The notes: a model not told the origin generated them from the sequence alone. A stretch of DNA of 64,000 nt from Micromonospora vinacea (GCF_015751785.1 NZ_JADOTY010000001.1:6634001-6698000), one strand, 5' to 3'. Counted from the stretch's first letter, positions 16,484 to 25,757 are shown. Numbers and translations: made by a program.

Positions 16484-17803
16484 ATGAGCCGCCCCCCGGC
16501 CAACCGCACGCCACTCCTGCTCAGCCGCAGGAGTTGGCCTGAGGTACGCCGCATCGGAGACATTCTCCGGACCGAAACGGTCGGTGGGGTGCTGCTGCTG
16601 GTCGCCGCCGTGCTTGCCCTCGCCTGGGCGAACTCCCCTTGGTCCGACGCGTACCGCTCGCTCGCTGACGTCACAGTGGGCCCCGAGGCGCTGCATCTGG
16701 ACCTCTCACTGGCGCAGTGGGCCGCCGATGGCCTGTTGGCGATCTTCTTCTTCGTCGCCGGGTTGGAGCTCAAGCGCGAGTTCGTCGCCGGTGACCTGCG
16801 CGAGCCCCGCCGGGCGATGCTGCCCGTCGCCGCCGCGCTCGGCGGTATGGCGCTGCCGGCGCTGATCTATGTGGCGTTCAACGTCGGGGCCGGCGACGGG
16901 GCGTTGACCGGGTGGGCGATCCCGACCGCCACGGACATCGCGTTCGCCCTGGCCGTGCTCGGAGTGATCAACACCAGCCTGCCCTCGGCGATGCGGACGT
17001 TTCTGCTCACCCTCGCGGTGGTCGATGACCTGCTGGCCATTGTGATCATCGCGGTCTTCTACACCAGTACCCTGCACTTCGGGCTGCTGCTGCTCGCGTT
17101 GGCCCCGATGGCGCTGTTCGGTCTGCTGGTTCAGCGCCGGGTGCGGTCCTGGTGGCTGCTGCTGCCGCTGGCGGTCACGACGTGGGCGCTGGTGCACGCC
17201 TCCGGGGTGCACGCCACCGTCGCCGGGGTCGCGCTGGCCTTCACCGTGCCGGTGCTACGCCGCAAGCCGGGACCTGGCCCTGGCCTGGCGGAGCACTTCG
17301 AACACCGAATCCGGCCCCTGTCCGCGGGGGTCGCGGTACCGGTGTTCGCGTTCTTCGCCGCCGGAGTCTCGGTAGCCGGGGCGGGCGGTCTCGGCGCAAC
17401 CCTGACCGACTCGGTCGCCCTGGGCGTGATGGTGGGGTTGGTGGTGGGTAAGTCGGCTGGCGTTCTCGGCGCCAGCTGGCTCGTGCAGCGGTTCACCCGG
17501 GCCCGGCTCGCGGAAGGGCTGACCTGGTGGGACATGGTGGGGTTGGCGCTGCTGGCCGGAGTCGGTTTCACCGTGTCCCTGCTGATCGGTGAATTGGCGT
17601 TCGGCGCCGGCACCGAACGCGACGACCACTCCAAGATCGGCGTTCTGCTCGGGTCGCTGCTGTCGGCGGTGCTGGCAACCGTCGTTCTACGCGCTCGTAA
17701 TCGGCATTACCAGGGGGTCTGCGCGCTGGAGGAGCGCGACAGCGACGCCGACGGGGTGCCAGACGTCTATGAGGAGCAGCCGACAAAAACGACGCCGTCC
17801 TGA
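16484..17803 (+). CDS. nhaA: Na+/H+ antiporter NhaA
   Basis: A 439-residue membrane antiporter exchanging sodium for protons. About 11-12 TM segments are visible, with the family signatures FFFVAGLELKRE, the WAIPTATDIAFAL helix and the paired aspartates in LAVVDDLLAI that bind Na+/H+. The start has GGAGG 6 nt upstream. The C-terminal cytoplasmic tail ends RDSDADGVPDVYEE, a DxDxDGxxD loop that resembles a calcium-binding thrombospondin-type-3 or EF-hand loop; I recall similar tails in other actinobacterial NhaA proteins. A possible leader hairpin covers the ribosome site. Confidence 0.95.
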   Translation: MSRPPANRTPLLLSRRSWPEVRRIGDILRTETVGGVLLLVAAVLALAWANSPWSDAYRSLADVTVGPEALHLDLSLAQWAADGLLAIFFFVAGLELKREFVAGDLREPRRAMLPVAAALGGMALPALIYVAFNVGAGDGALTGWAIPTATDIAFALAVLGVINTSLPSAMRTFLLTLAVVDDLLAIVIIAVFYTSTLHFGLLLLALAPMALFGLLVQRRVRSWWLLLPLAVTTWALVHASGVHATVAGVALAFTVPVLRRKPGPGPGLAEHFEHRIRPLSAGVAVPVFAFFAAGVSVAGAGGLGATLTDSVALGVMVGLVVGKSAGVLGASWLVQRFTRARLAEGLTWWDMVGLALLAGVGFTVSLLIGELAFGAGTERDDHSKIGVLLGSLLSAVLATVVLRARNRHYQGVCALEERDSDADGVPDVYEEQPTKTTPS

Positions 17804-17804
17804 T

Positions 17805-17832
17805 CTGGCCGCTCCTGGGCTATGGCGGCCAG
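17805..17832. terminator. Shared hairpin between convergent nhaA and PucR genes
   Basis: CTGGCCGC and GCGGCCAG with a 12-nt loop, just after the nhaA stop and overlapping the last codons of the convergent PucR gene. It could serve both genes. Confidence 0.4.
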
Positions 17833-18869
17833 CCGAGCAGTCGAGCGCCGAGTACAGCTGTCTGCAGGGTGAAGCGTTGGGTCGGCTCGCCGGGGTGGTA
17901 GCCGGTCAGGTCCCGGATGCGGTCGAGTCGGTAGGTGACCGCGCGGACGGACAGGTGCATCTGCCGCGCTGTCGCGGTGTGGTTGCCCTGGTTGTCGAAG
18001 AGCACGGTCAGGGTCTCCAGGTACGGCCCGGCACCGCCGCGCGCCGCCGTCAGTGGCCCGAGGACCGTGGTCACCAGGTCGGTGATGGCGTCGCGGTCAC
18101 GCAGCAGCACGGGGAACACCAGCAGGTCGGCAGCATTGAGTACGGGCGTGGTGAAGCCGAGCCTGACGGCGTAGTCGAGGGTCTGGCGGGCCTCGTCGAG
18201 GGATGTGGCCAGGCCATGGACACCGGGTTGGGTGCGGCCGACGGCGATCTGCCAGTTACCCGCGCCGAGCTCAGTGACGAGCAGGTGGGCGAGTTCGGCA
18301 GCGATGCCGCGTAGGCCACCGGCGCTGATGCAGACCACATCGCCGTCGCGGAGGGTGGTGAGGGTGTTTCCTTCGCCGAACCTGGAGGCCAGTGCGCCAT
18401 CGATGCGGTGGGTGATACCGGGAGTCAGGCCCGCCGCACGGGCGATGAGGACGGTGTGGGTGGCCGACAGGCGGATGCCGTACCGGTGTGCGCGCTCGGC
18501 CAGACCGCCCGGGTCGGCGCGGCCGGTGAGCAGGTCGTTGACGAACGCGGCACGTTCGTTGTCGTGGCGATCCAGCTCGGCGCGGTTCTGCCGGGTGTAC
18601 CCGTCCACGGCGTCGGTGAGCAGGACACGGGCGGTGTCCAGCAGTGTCTCGGCGCGGGAATGCACGGCGACGGCGGTGTCGGTCGACGCGACCGGGGTGG
18701 CGCTCCAGTGGGCGGTGGTGGCAGCCAGCAGACCGGTAACGAGCTCGGGCAGCGTCAGCCCCTCATCCGCTGCGCGGGCGCCCAGGTTGACCGCTGCCTG
18801 ACGCCGGGCAGTGGCCGGGACGTACAGCAGATCCTGGCAGTTTGCCGCCAGCCAATTGGCGTCGTTCAT
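17820..18869 (-). CDS. PucR/CdaR-family transcriptional regulator
   Basis: 349 residues. The N-terminal part is a helical sensor region, the middle (about 170-280) a GGDEF-like PucR domain (DGDVVCISAG, WQIAVGRTQPGVHGL) and the C-terminus the PucR HTH: LFDNQGNHTATARQMHLSVRAVTYRLDRI. Such proteins bind DNA next to catabolic or transport genes. It follows the ABC permease gene on the same strand after about 60 nt and starts at an ATG with AAGGAA 7 nt upstream, so it may be co-transcribed with the exporter it could control. Confidence 0.88.
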   Translation of the reverse strand: MNDANWLAANCQDLLYVPATARRQAAVNLGARAADEGLTLPELVTGLLAATTAHWSATPVASTDTAVAVHSRAETLLDTARVLLTDAVDGYTRQNRAELDRHDNERAAFVNDLLTGRADPGGLAERAHRYGIRLSATHTVLIARAAGLTPGITHRIDGALASRFGEGNTLTTLRDGDVVCISAGGLRGIAAELAHLLVTELGAGNWQIAVGRTQPGVHGLATSLDEARQTLDYAVRLGFTTPVLNAADLLVFPVLLRDRDAITDLVTTVLGPLTAARGGAGPYLETLTVLFDNQGNHTATARQMHLSVRAVTYRLDRIRDLTGYHPGEPTQRFTLQTAVLGARLLGWPP

Positions 18870-18929
18870 GGGCTGTTCCTTGTCGGCGTGCTGGTGGCCG
18901 CCGGTAACCGGAGGCCACCAGCCTCAGGT

Positions 18930-19718
18930 TTACACACCGATGTCGCGGCGGTCGAACACGATGACTCCGGCGGTCGTGGCTGCGGCGCCGAGGAGCACGA
19001 GGGCGAGAAGCTCGGGCGGGTGCCAGCCGGTGTGCAGCGGGTCCGTGCCGATGAAGTAGTGAAACGGTGACAGCCAGCGCACCCAGTGCCACCCGTCGAG
19101 CATGCCGCCGATGGCGTTGGCCATGTAGGCGGCCACGGCAAGGCCACCGGTGATCGCGAGGACGGCAGCCCGTTTTCCGGTGGCGGCGCCAACGAGGAAG
19201 GCGACGCCGGCGAAGCTCCACACCAGGGCGACCAGGCCAGCGGACGCGGCGGCGACGTTGGACAGGGAGATGTCCATGCCGATCCACGGAACAATGATCA
19301 TCAGCAGGATCCCGGGGATGGCGGCGATCCCGGTGAGCGCGCTGCCGGCTGCGGCCACCCGTTGCCAGGCGAAAGCGGTGCGCGAGACCGGGTTGGCCAG
19401 CATCAGCTCCATGCCGCCGTCCTCCTCCGGCCGAGCGATCGTGCGGGCAGTCAGCGTGATGGCGCCCATCAGGACCAGCAGTGGGCCGATCAGGCTGAAG
19501 ATGGTCGCCTGCAGATAGCCGGCGGGCGACAGCATGTCGGCGATGCCGAGGAAGTCCAGCATGCCCTGGGGCAGAGCGTCCTGCTTCAGCTCCGCGGCTC
19601 CCTGAAACTGGCTGTAGAAGGAGGTGTAGATGGCGGTGAAGGCGGCGACGCCACCGGCCCAACCGATCAGTGCCAGGCGGTCGTCACGCCAGGTCTTACG
19701 CACCAGCGCGGGAAGCAT
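18930..19718 (-). CDS. ABC-2 type transporter permease
   Basis: 262 residues with six predicted TM helices (IGWAGGVAAFTAIYTSF; LIGPLLVLMGAITLTA; IPGILLMIIVPWIGMDI and later ones) and a conserved WVRWLSPFHYFIGTDPL segment between the last helices, as in exporter permeases of the ABC-2 superfamily. The ATG at 19718, 6 nt after AAGGAG, lies within the end of the ATPase gene (23-nt overlap), so the two subunits are coupled. The exported substrate is unknown. Confidence 0.88.
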   Translation of the reverse strand: MLPALVRKTWRDDRLALIGWAGGVAAFTAIYTSFYSQFQGAAELKQDALPQGMLDFLGIADMLSPAGYLQATIFSLIGPLLVLMGAITLTARTIARPEEDGGMELMLANPVSRTAFAWQRVAAAGSALTGIAAIPGILLMIIVPWIGMDISLSNVAAASAGLVALVWSFAGVAFLVGAATGKRAAVLAITGGLAVAAYMANAIGGMLDGWHWVRWLSPFHYFIGTDPLHTGWHPPELLALVLLGAAATTAGVIVFDRRDIGV

Positions 19719-20622
19719 CGCCGGCTCCTTCCCCGTGGTAGTAGAACGACAGGAACGTCTCTTCCAGGTCGGGTTCGGTAGACAACATGTCCACCACCTC
19801 ATGACGCGCCGCCGCCTTGATCAGCGGATCGATGCGGCCGTCGACAGTGCATTTCAGCACCGGGCCGGACACCACCACGTCACTGACTCCGGGCAGGACA
19901 CTGAACTCCGCCGGATCCACCGGGTCATCGAAATGAATCTCGACGGCCCGGACCGCCCGCTTCCCCAGTGACTCAACCCGCTCGACCGCGGCCAACCGGC
20001 CGTCGCGGACGATGGCGACCCGGTCGGCCGCCTGCTGCACCTCGGCCAGGACATGAGAGGACATGAAGACGGTCTGCCCAGCACCACTGGCGTCGCGGAC
20101 CATGGCCAGGAACTCCTGCTGCATGAGGGGATCCAGCCCACTGGTCGGCTCATCCAGGACCAGCACCGCCGGCCGGTGCATGAACGCCTGCACCAACCCG
20201 ACCTTCTGCTTGTTGCCCTTACTCATCGTCCGTACCGAGCGCGAGAGGTCCAGGTCCAGCCGCTCCGCGAGGTCGGTCACCTGCGACCAGGCCACGCCGC
20301 CGCGCGCTGCGGCGAAGAAGCGCAGCAGGTCCTCCGCCTTGTCCCGCCCGGGAAACACGAGCTCGCCGGGCAGATAGCCGATCTGACGGTGCAGTGCGGC
20401 CTTGTCCCTGCGCGGGTCGAGCCCGAGCACAGTCGCGCGCCCACGAGTGGGGCGCAGAAAGTCCAACAGCAGCCGGATCGTGGTGGTCTTCCCGGCTCCG
20501 TTCGGCCCAAGGAACCCCACCACCTCCCCGGCCCGAACCTCCAGGCTGAGACCCTCGATACCGCGACGCTGACCATAGAACTTGGTCAGGTCCTCGGTGA
20601 GTAGGGCGATGTCGCTTGTCAT
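19696..20622 (-). CDS. ABC transporter ATPase (exporter type)
   Basis: 308 residues. Walker A GPNGAGKT, Q-loop IGYLPGE, signature MSKGNKQKVGL (a KGN variant of LSGGQ), Walker B VLVLDEPTSGLDP, switch His SSHVL. The C-terminal ~80 residues form the accessory domain seen in ABC-2 drug exporters. The start at 20622 has GGGGGC just upstream. Divergent to a second ATPase/permease pair of the same type, with about 210 nt between them. Confidence 0.92.
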   Translation of the reverse strand: MTSDIALLTEDLTKFYGQRRGIEGLSLEVRAGEVVGFLGPNGAGKTTTIRLLLDFLRPTRGRATVLGLDPRRDKAALHRQIGYLPGELVFPGRDKAEDLLRFFAAARGGVAWSQVTDLAERLDLDLSRSVRTMSKGNKQKVGLVQAFMHRPAVLVLDEPTSGLDPLMQQEFLAMVRDASGAGQTVFMSSHVLAEVQQAADRVAIVRDGRLAAVERVESLGKRAVRAVEIHFDDPVDPAEFSVLPGVSDVVVSGPVLKCTVDGRIDPLIKAAARHEVVDMLSTEPDLEETFLSFYYHGEGAGDASRAGA

Positions 20623-20650
20623 GCCCCCATCGTCGCGGGCTTTCCCTCCC

Positions 20651-20689
20651 GGCATCAGGTCAGCATCCGGTCGACATACCGCTGATGCC
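20651..20689. promoter_or_regulatory. Inverted repeat in the divergent ABC promoter region
   Basis: GGCATCAG and CTGATGCC separated by 23 nt, lying between the two divergent exporter operons. A third partial copy, GCATCAGGTG, occurs at 20767. Position and repetition suggest an operator, possibly for the PucR regulator of this locus. Confidence 0.4.
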
Positions 20690-20830
20690 GTTGCCGAACA
20701 TCGGAAGGTAATAGCCCGAATGCCAGCCCGGGCGGGCGGCGCGCCCCGACCGCCGGGAGTACTCTCGCATCAGGTGCGCCGGGAAGTCTGGTCGGCAGGT
20801 CATGTCGTGCTGCGGCTTCTGGAGGCTCCG

Positions 20831-21721
20831 ATGGGCGTTTCTGCCCTACGCACCGAACATCTGTCCAAGCGGTACGGGCGGCTGCTCGCCCTCGACGACC
20901 TCACCCTCGACGTCGCGGCGGGCGAGGTATTCGGGTTTCTCGGCCCCAACGGCGCCGGAAAGTCAACGACGATCCGGCTGCTGCTCGGTCTTGCCCGACC
21001 CACCTCCGGACGAGCGTGGATCTTCGACACCGACGCCGCCGATGTTGCCGCCGCCCACCGCATGCTCGCCTACGTGCCGGCGGATGTGGCGCTGTGGCCA
21101 CGGATGACCGGCGCCGAGGTGCTGGACCTGCTCGCCCGCGTCGGCCCCGGCACCGACACCGCGTACCGCGACGAGCTCATCCAACGATTCGCGCTCGACG
21201 TTTCCAAGCTGGCCGGCACCTACTCGACGGGCAACCGGCAGAAGGTCGCTCTGATCGCGGCGTTCGCCACCCGGGCGCCTCTGCTGGTGCTGGACGAGCC
21301 AACCAGCGGCCTGGACCCGCTCATGGAACTGCAGTTCCGACAGGCGGTCGGGGTTGCCCGCGACAATGGGCAGACGGTGTTCCTCAGCTCCCACCAGCTC
21401 GCCGAGGTCGAAGCCGTCTGCGACCGCGTCGGCATCCTGCGCGCCGGCGAACTGGTGGAGGTGGCCTCCGTCGCACAGCTGCGCCGACTGCACCACACCG
21501 AGGTTGCCGCGACGTTCACCGGCACACCACCGGACCTCGACGGCGTCCACGGCGTCCACGACCTGCACGCAGACGGCGCCGCGACAGTGCGGTTCACCCT
21601 GAGCGGCTCCCCCGCCGCAGCGCTGCGCGCCCTAGCCGACGCAGACGTGGCGACGATCGTCGTCCGAGAGCAGAGCCTCGAGGAGATCTTCCTCGCCTAC
21701 TACGGGCAGAACGCCCGATGA
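20831..21721 (+). CDS. ABC transporter ATPase (exporter type)
   Basis: 296 residues. Walker A GPNGAGKS, signature YSTGNRQKVAL, Walker B LLVLDEPTSGLDP, switch His SSHQL, and a short C-terminal accessory region ending EEIFLAYYGQNAR. The ATG at 20831 follows GGAGG by 5 nt; upstream in-frame codons overlap the divergent gene and are not used. It is related to, but clearly distinct from, the divergent ATPase and is coupled by ATGA to its permease gene. Confidence 0.92.
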   Translation: MGVSALRTEHLSKRYGRLLALDDLTLDVAAGEVFGFLGPNGAGKSTTIRLLLGLARPTSGRAWIFDTDAADVAAAHRMLAYVPADVALWPRMTGAEVLDLLARVGPGTDTAYRDELIQRFALDVSKLAGTYSTGNRQKVALIAAFATRAPLLVLDEPTSGLDPLMELQFRQAVGVARDNGQTVFLSSHQLAEVEAVCDRVGILRAGELVEVASVAQLRRLHHTEVAATFTGTPPDLDGVHGVHDLHADGAATVRFTLSGSPAAALRALADADVATIVVREQSLEEIFLAYYGQNAR

Positions 21722-23319
21722 TCGCAACCACGGCGGCAGCAGCCGGCCCGGAGCGGGTGCTCAGAGGGCTCGCAGTGCGCCAGGTGCGCCGTGGCGCCCT
21801 GGTCGTGACCGCTGTGTGCGCGGGCATGTCCGCCCTGGTGGTGGTCGGCTACCACAGCGAGGCACTGGATCCGGCCGCCCTGGCGGCGCTGGCCCGCAAC
21901 CCCGCCATCCGCACCCTGTTCGGCGAACCGGTCGCCCTCGACCAGGCGGGCGGGTTCACGGTGTGGCGCACGGGCACCGTCCTGGCGGTCCTGCTCGGAG
22001 TGTGGGCAATGCTGGCCGCCACCCGGATCACCCGCGGGGAGGAGGACGCAGGCCGGTGGGGTCTGCTGCTGTCCGGCCGCATCACCCTCGCCGAGGCGGT
22101 CCGCCAGCACCTCGGTGTGCTGGCCGTCGTTCCGGTCCTCGTTGGCGCGGCGACCGCCGCGGCGATGATCGCTGCGGGAGTGGACGCCACAGGTTCGTTG
22201 GTGCACGGCACCGGCCTCGCTGTTGTCGGGCTCTTCTTCGTCGCCGTCGGGGGCGTCACCGCGCAGATGTTCGTCAGCCGGTCGGCGGCCAACGGTGTCG
22301 CGGCGGCCGTCCTGGTCGTCGGGCTCCTCACGCGGATGGTCGGCGACGGTGTGCCCGCGCTGGCCTGGCTTCGGTGGCTGTCCCCATTCGGCCTCCTGGC
22401 GCTGACCCGCCCGTTCGACACCAATCGAGGGCTGCCGGTGTCGGTGCTGGCGTTCGCCGCGGTGCTGCTACTGGCCCTCGCCGGTCGGCTTGCGGCTCGG
22501 CGCGACGTCGGCGCGGCGATTCTTGCTACGGCCGGCAGCCGGCCGGCGCGTACCGCGTTGCTCGGTTCGGTGCCCGCCTTCGCCGTACGGCGGACCGTGC
22601 GGCCGCTGGCCGCATGGTCGGCCGGGATCGGCGCGTACTTCCTGCTCCTGGGCCTGATCGCCCGGTCCATGGCCGAGTTCCTGACCGGCAACCCCGAGTT
22701 CGCGACGATGGCGGCCCAGGCTGGCTTCCCGGCGCTCGACACGGTCGAGGGCTACGCGGCCACCCTGTTCGCGCTGTTGGCCGTTCCGGTCGGGGTGTTC
22801 GTCGCCGTGCGGCTCGCCGCGGTAGCCGCGGACGAGAATGCCCGGCGTCTCACACTGCTGCTGGCCGCACCGGTGACCCGGGTACGGCTGATGGCCGCCG
22901 AAGCGGCCGTCGCTGGCTGCGCCGCGCTGGTCCTGATCACGGCGGCCGGCGTCGCCATGTGGGCCGGTACGGCCACTGTCCATGCCGGCCTTGGGGCCGG
23001 CGACGCGCTCGCCGGCGCCTGGAACGTCGTGCCGATTGTGCTGCTGTGTCTGGGAGCTGCCGTCCTGGCGCTCGGATGGGCACCACGCGCCGTCGCGGCG
23101 ATCGGCACCCTTCCGGCCGCTGGCGGGTTCCTGTGGCAGGTCATCGCCGACAGCACCGACGCGCCCTCCTGGATCCGTGCGCTGTCCCCGTTCGCGCACC
23201 TGGCCACGGTGCCGGTCACCACGCCGGCCTGGGTCGCGGCGTCCGTGATGGCCGGCATCGCCGCGGCAGGAGTGGTCGCCGGCACAATCGGCTACCGCCG
23301 GCGTGACCTGGTTGCCTGA
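21718..23319 (+). CDS. ABC-2 type exporter permease, duplicated (12-TM) form
   Basis: 533 residues. Two halves, each with about six TM helices, and the phrase ...LRWLSPFGLLALTRPF in the first half mirrored by WIRALSPFAHLATVPV in the second, so the protein is an internal duplication that can form the whole channel alone. This is the layout of tetronasin-type exporter permeases of actinomycetes. The start overlaps the ATPase stop (ATGA). Substrate unknown; efflux of an antibiotic or lipid is possible. Confidence 0.85.
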   Translation: MIATTAAAAGPERVLRGLAVRQVRRGALVVTAVCAGMSALVVVGYHSEALDPAALAALARNPAIRTLFGEPVALDQAGGFTVWRTGTVLAVLLGVWAMLAATRITRGEEDAGRWGLLLSGRITLAEAVRQHLGVLAVVPVLVGAATAAAMIAAGVDATGSLVHGTGLAVVGLFFVAVGGVTAQMFVSRSAANGVAAAVLVVGLLTRMVGDGVPALAWLRWLSPFGLLALTRPFDTNRGLPVSVLAFAAVLLLALAGRLAARRDVGAAILATAGSRPARTALLGSVPAFAVRRTVRPLAAWSAGIGAYFLLLGLIARSMAEFLTGNPEFATMAAQAGFPALDTVEGYAATLFALLAVPVGVFVAVRLAAVAADENARRLTLLLAAPVTRVRLMAAEAAVAGCAALVLITAAGVAMWAGTATVHAGLGAGDALAGAWNVVPIVLLCLGAAVLALGWAPRAVAAIGTLPAAGGFLWQVIADSTDAPSWIRALSPFAHLATVPVTTPAWVAASVMAGIAAAGVVAGTIGYRRRDLVA

Positions 23320-23439
23320 CCAACCCCATCGCCAACTCATGCATGTCGGAGGGCCGGTCCCCGCTGTGGCTGGCGGTTCACGCGCGGCGGCACGACAACG
23401 CCTCCCGCGCCGCCGGGCAGATGCAAGCCGGCACTGACC

Positions 23440-24132
23440 TCACCTCATCGGGGTGGCCGCGCCAGAGCTGTCCTCGGCCAACTCGGCGAACCAGCGGCGG
23501 TCGCGGCGAAACACCTCGCGGACCGTGAACCCGGCGGTGGAGGCCACCCCGGTGACCGCCGTGGTGTCGAGCCGGGCCCACCGGAAGGGTGGCCCGAGGC
23601 GCGAACCACCGCCCGCGGCCTGGAGGGCCAGTTGGGCCTGACCGCGCCAGAGTCCTGGGCCTGGTGCTTCGAGTTCGACGAGCACGGTGCCGCCGGGGCG
23701 CAGCAGGTCGTGGCACCGGCCGAGGAGGGTGACGGGGTCACCGCCGATGCCGATGTTTCCGTCGATCAGGAGCACGTGAGCCCAGCGCCCTTCTGCGGGC
23801 AGTGGGGCGAAGACGTCTCTCTGGAGGGCGATTGCGCCTCGGGCCCGGGTCAACCGAACCGCTTGCGCGGAGATGTCGACTCCGACGGCGGTCAGCCCGG
23901 CCCGGGTGAGTGCCAGTGTGAGCCGGCCTGGACCGCAGCCCAGGTCGAGCGTCGGGCCGGTGCATCGGGCGACCAGTGCGGCCACCGCCGGTTCGGCTGG
24001 GCCGTGCCACCGGCGTACCGGCAGGCGGCTGCGCCAACCGTTGTCGCCGTGCACCAGCCAGTGGTCGTCGGTGCGGCGTCGCAACGCGCTGCCGAATGCC
24101 TCGGTCGGTCTGGCCCGGATGCTGCGGCTCAT
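23440..24132 (-). CDS. Class I SAM-dependent methyltransferase
   Basis: 230 residues. The SAM-binding motif I is TLDLGCGPGRLTLAL, followed by AVGVDISAQAVRLTR (motif II), a later LLIDGNIGIGGDP and LLRPGGTVLVELE. Start ATG overlaps the stop of the DUF2064 gene (ATGA), making it the third gene of a tightly coupled minus-strand trio with DUF2064 and GT2. The substrate is unknown; neighbours suggest a glycosylated or nucleoside-derived metabolite. Confidence 0.88.
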   Translation of the reverse strand: MSRSIRARPTEAFGSALRRRTDDHWLVHGDNGWRSRLPVRRWHGPAEPAVAALVARCTGPTLDLGCGPGRLTLALTRAGLTAVGVDISAQAVRLTRARGAIALQRDVFAPLPAEGRWAHVLLIDGNIGIGGDPVTLLGRCHDLLRPGGTVLVELEAPGPGLWRGQAQLALQAAGGGSRLGPPFRWARLDTTAVTGVASTAGFTVREVFRRDRRWFAELAEDSSGAATPMR

Positions 24133-24941
24133 CGAGGGATCCCGGGCGTCAGGCTGCGCTGAACCGCCGCGACGTGGCGCGCGAAGCGGCTGCCGGTACC
24201 GTGCCGCGCCGGGCGGGCCTCCAGGTGGGCGGCTTCTTGGCCCCCGGGCCGCTCCGGCAAGGCTGCCGCGGGCCGCCCGGGACGACCGTCGGCAATCACG
24301 TCGGTCGACCATGTCGACGCATCGCCGGACGTCGACGCGGCCACCGCGAGTGCGTCGGCCCACTCGTCGACGTCTCGAAGCAGGGGTAAGGGTTCTACCC
24401 GCAAACCCCCGTTGCGTAGGGCCACGATGGTGTGGTGCCCGGTCAGCGCGGTGGACATCGGCACGGCGCGAAGCACGGCGGCGTACCGGGGGTTGTGCAG
24501 GCCCAGGGCCCACCACCCGCCGTCGATGGCAGGGCCGAGCACGGCGTCGGTGAGGGTGAGGCGGTGGACGGCCGCATCGAGCTGCGCCGACGTCAGCTGT
24601 GGCGTATCCATGCCGATCTGGAGCACAGGTCGACCCGGGTAGTCGTCAGCCACGTCGGCGTGGGCGTTGGCGAGACGATCGCCGAGGTCGGTGCCGCGCT
24701 GCGGCAGGATCTGCCAGCCGGCGGTCGCCGCGGTCAGCTCGGCGGCTTCTTCGGCGTCGGCCAGCCGACCGTGCAGGGCGAGGACGGGTGTGACGCCGGG
24801 AGTGGCGCGTACGGTGTCCAGACTGTCCAGCAGTGCCGCGGCGGCGATCCGGGCCGCCTGCAGGTGGCTGGCCGGGGGGCAGAGACGGGTCTTCACTGCA
24901 CCCGGCACGGGTGCCTTCGCCATCACCAGCAGGACGGTCAC
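24129..24941 (-). CDS. DUF2064 / TIGR04282-family nucleotidyl- or glycosyltransferase-like protein
   Basis: 270 residues of the CofC/MobA-like fold. It opens VTVLLVMAKAPVPGAVKTRLCP, the family's nucleotide-binding signature, and continues with QIGMDTPQLTSAQL and AIDGGWWALGL. The family is annotated as TIGR04282 arsenosugar-biosynthesis glycosyltransferase, because it commonly sits with a GT2 of the TIGR04283 kind; the reaction is not established. The GTG start overlaps the GT2 stop (GTGA). The last ~60 residues are low-complexity and poorly conserved-looking. Confidence 0.82.
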   Translation of the reverse strand: MTVLLVMAKAPVPGAVKTRLCPPASHLQAARIAAAALLDSLDTVRATPGVTPVLALHGRLADAEEAAELTAATAGWQILPQRGTDLGDRLANAHADVADDYPGRPVLQIGMDTPQLTSAQLDAAVHRLTLTDAVLGPAIDGGWWALGLHNPRYAAVLRAVPMSTALTGHHTIVALRNGGLRVEPLPLLRDVDEWADALAVAASTSGDASTWSTDVIADGRPGRPAAALPERPGGQEAAHLEARPARHGTGSRFARHVAAVQRSLTPGIPR

Positions 24942-25612
24942 CGCGATCGCTCCACCGTGCGCAGGACCCCGGCGAAGTCCCGGGTCGCGCGGAGCGTGCC
25001 GCGTACCGAGCCGGAGACCTTCGACCGGGTGCCGGCGGCGCGGTGCGAGTACCGCACGTCGAGTTCCCGGATCCGCCAGCCCGCGGCGGCGGCGCGGATG
25101 AGTAGTTCCAACGGGTATCCGAAGGCGCGGTCGGTGACTCCGAGGCCGAGAAGCGCTTCGCGGCGGGCCACCCGAATCGGGCTGAGGTCGCGCAGCGGTA
25201 TGCCCCGCTGCCGCAGCAGCGCCGCGACCAGCGCGGTGCCGGCCCGGGCATGCCACGGCCAGACCCCGGCGGCGACGGGCCGGCGACGACCGACCACCAG
25301 ATCAGCCGACCCGCTGGCCACCGGCGCGACCAGCGCCGGGAGTTCGGTGGGGTCGAAGGAGCCGTCGGCGTCGAGCACACAGACCAGTGCGGCCTCGGCC
25401 GCCTCCAGGCCGGTGTGTACGGCCGCGCCGTAGCCCCGGCGCGCTTCGTGGACGACCCGGGCGCCGTGCCGGGCCGCGACCTGCGCTGAGCCGTCCCGGG
25501 AGCCGTTGTCCACCACGATCGCCCGGTAGCCGGGTGGCAGGGCGGTCAGGACACCGGGTAGCGCCGCGGCTTCGTCGAGACACGGCAGTACCACGTCGAT
25601 CGGTGATGGCAT
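24938..25612 (-). CDS. Glycosyltransferase family 2
   Basis: 224 residues, GT-A fold. IDVVLPCLDEAAALPGVL, IVVDNGSRDGSA, GYGAAVHTGLEAA and the metal-binding DADGSFDP are visible, as is a TKAPLxPI-like DLSPIRVARREAL later. It should transfer a sugar from a nucleotide-sugar. The start ATG lies 7 nt after a TAGCGT box, so the trio GT2-DUF2064-methyltransferase probably has a leaderless transcript. It is divergent from the polytopic membrane gene. Confidence 0.88.
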   Translation of the reverse strand: MPSPIDVVLPCLDEAAALPGVLTALPPGYRAIVVDNGSRDGSAQVAARHGARVVHEARRGYGAAVHTGLEAAEAALVCVLDADGSFDPTELPALVAPVASGSADLVVGRRRPVAAGVWPWHARAGTALVAALLRQRGIPLRDLSPIRVARREALLGLGVTDRAFGYPLELLIRAAAAGWRIRELDVRYSHRAAGTRSKVSGSVRGTLRATRDFAGVLRTVERSR

Positions 25613-25619
25613 ACCGGAA

Positions 25620-25625
25620 ACGCTA
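25620..25625 (-). promoter_or_regulatory. -10 box of a leaderless promoter (TAGCGT-N7-ATG)
   Basis: TAGCGT followed by 7 nt and the GT2 ATG. No Shine-Dalgarno is present, matching a leaderless mRNA for the three-gene unit. Confidence 0.5.
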
Positions 25626-25757
25626 GGACGCCAAGCCGCCCTGGATGGGCGAAATCGGACCATCAGCGATTCTGCCAGCATCGCCCGTTCATCGAAGGGT
25701 GATGTCCTGCCCGTTCCCGCACCACCGGGCCGGCGATGGCCGTACCGTCCGGTCGTC

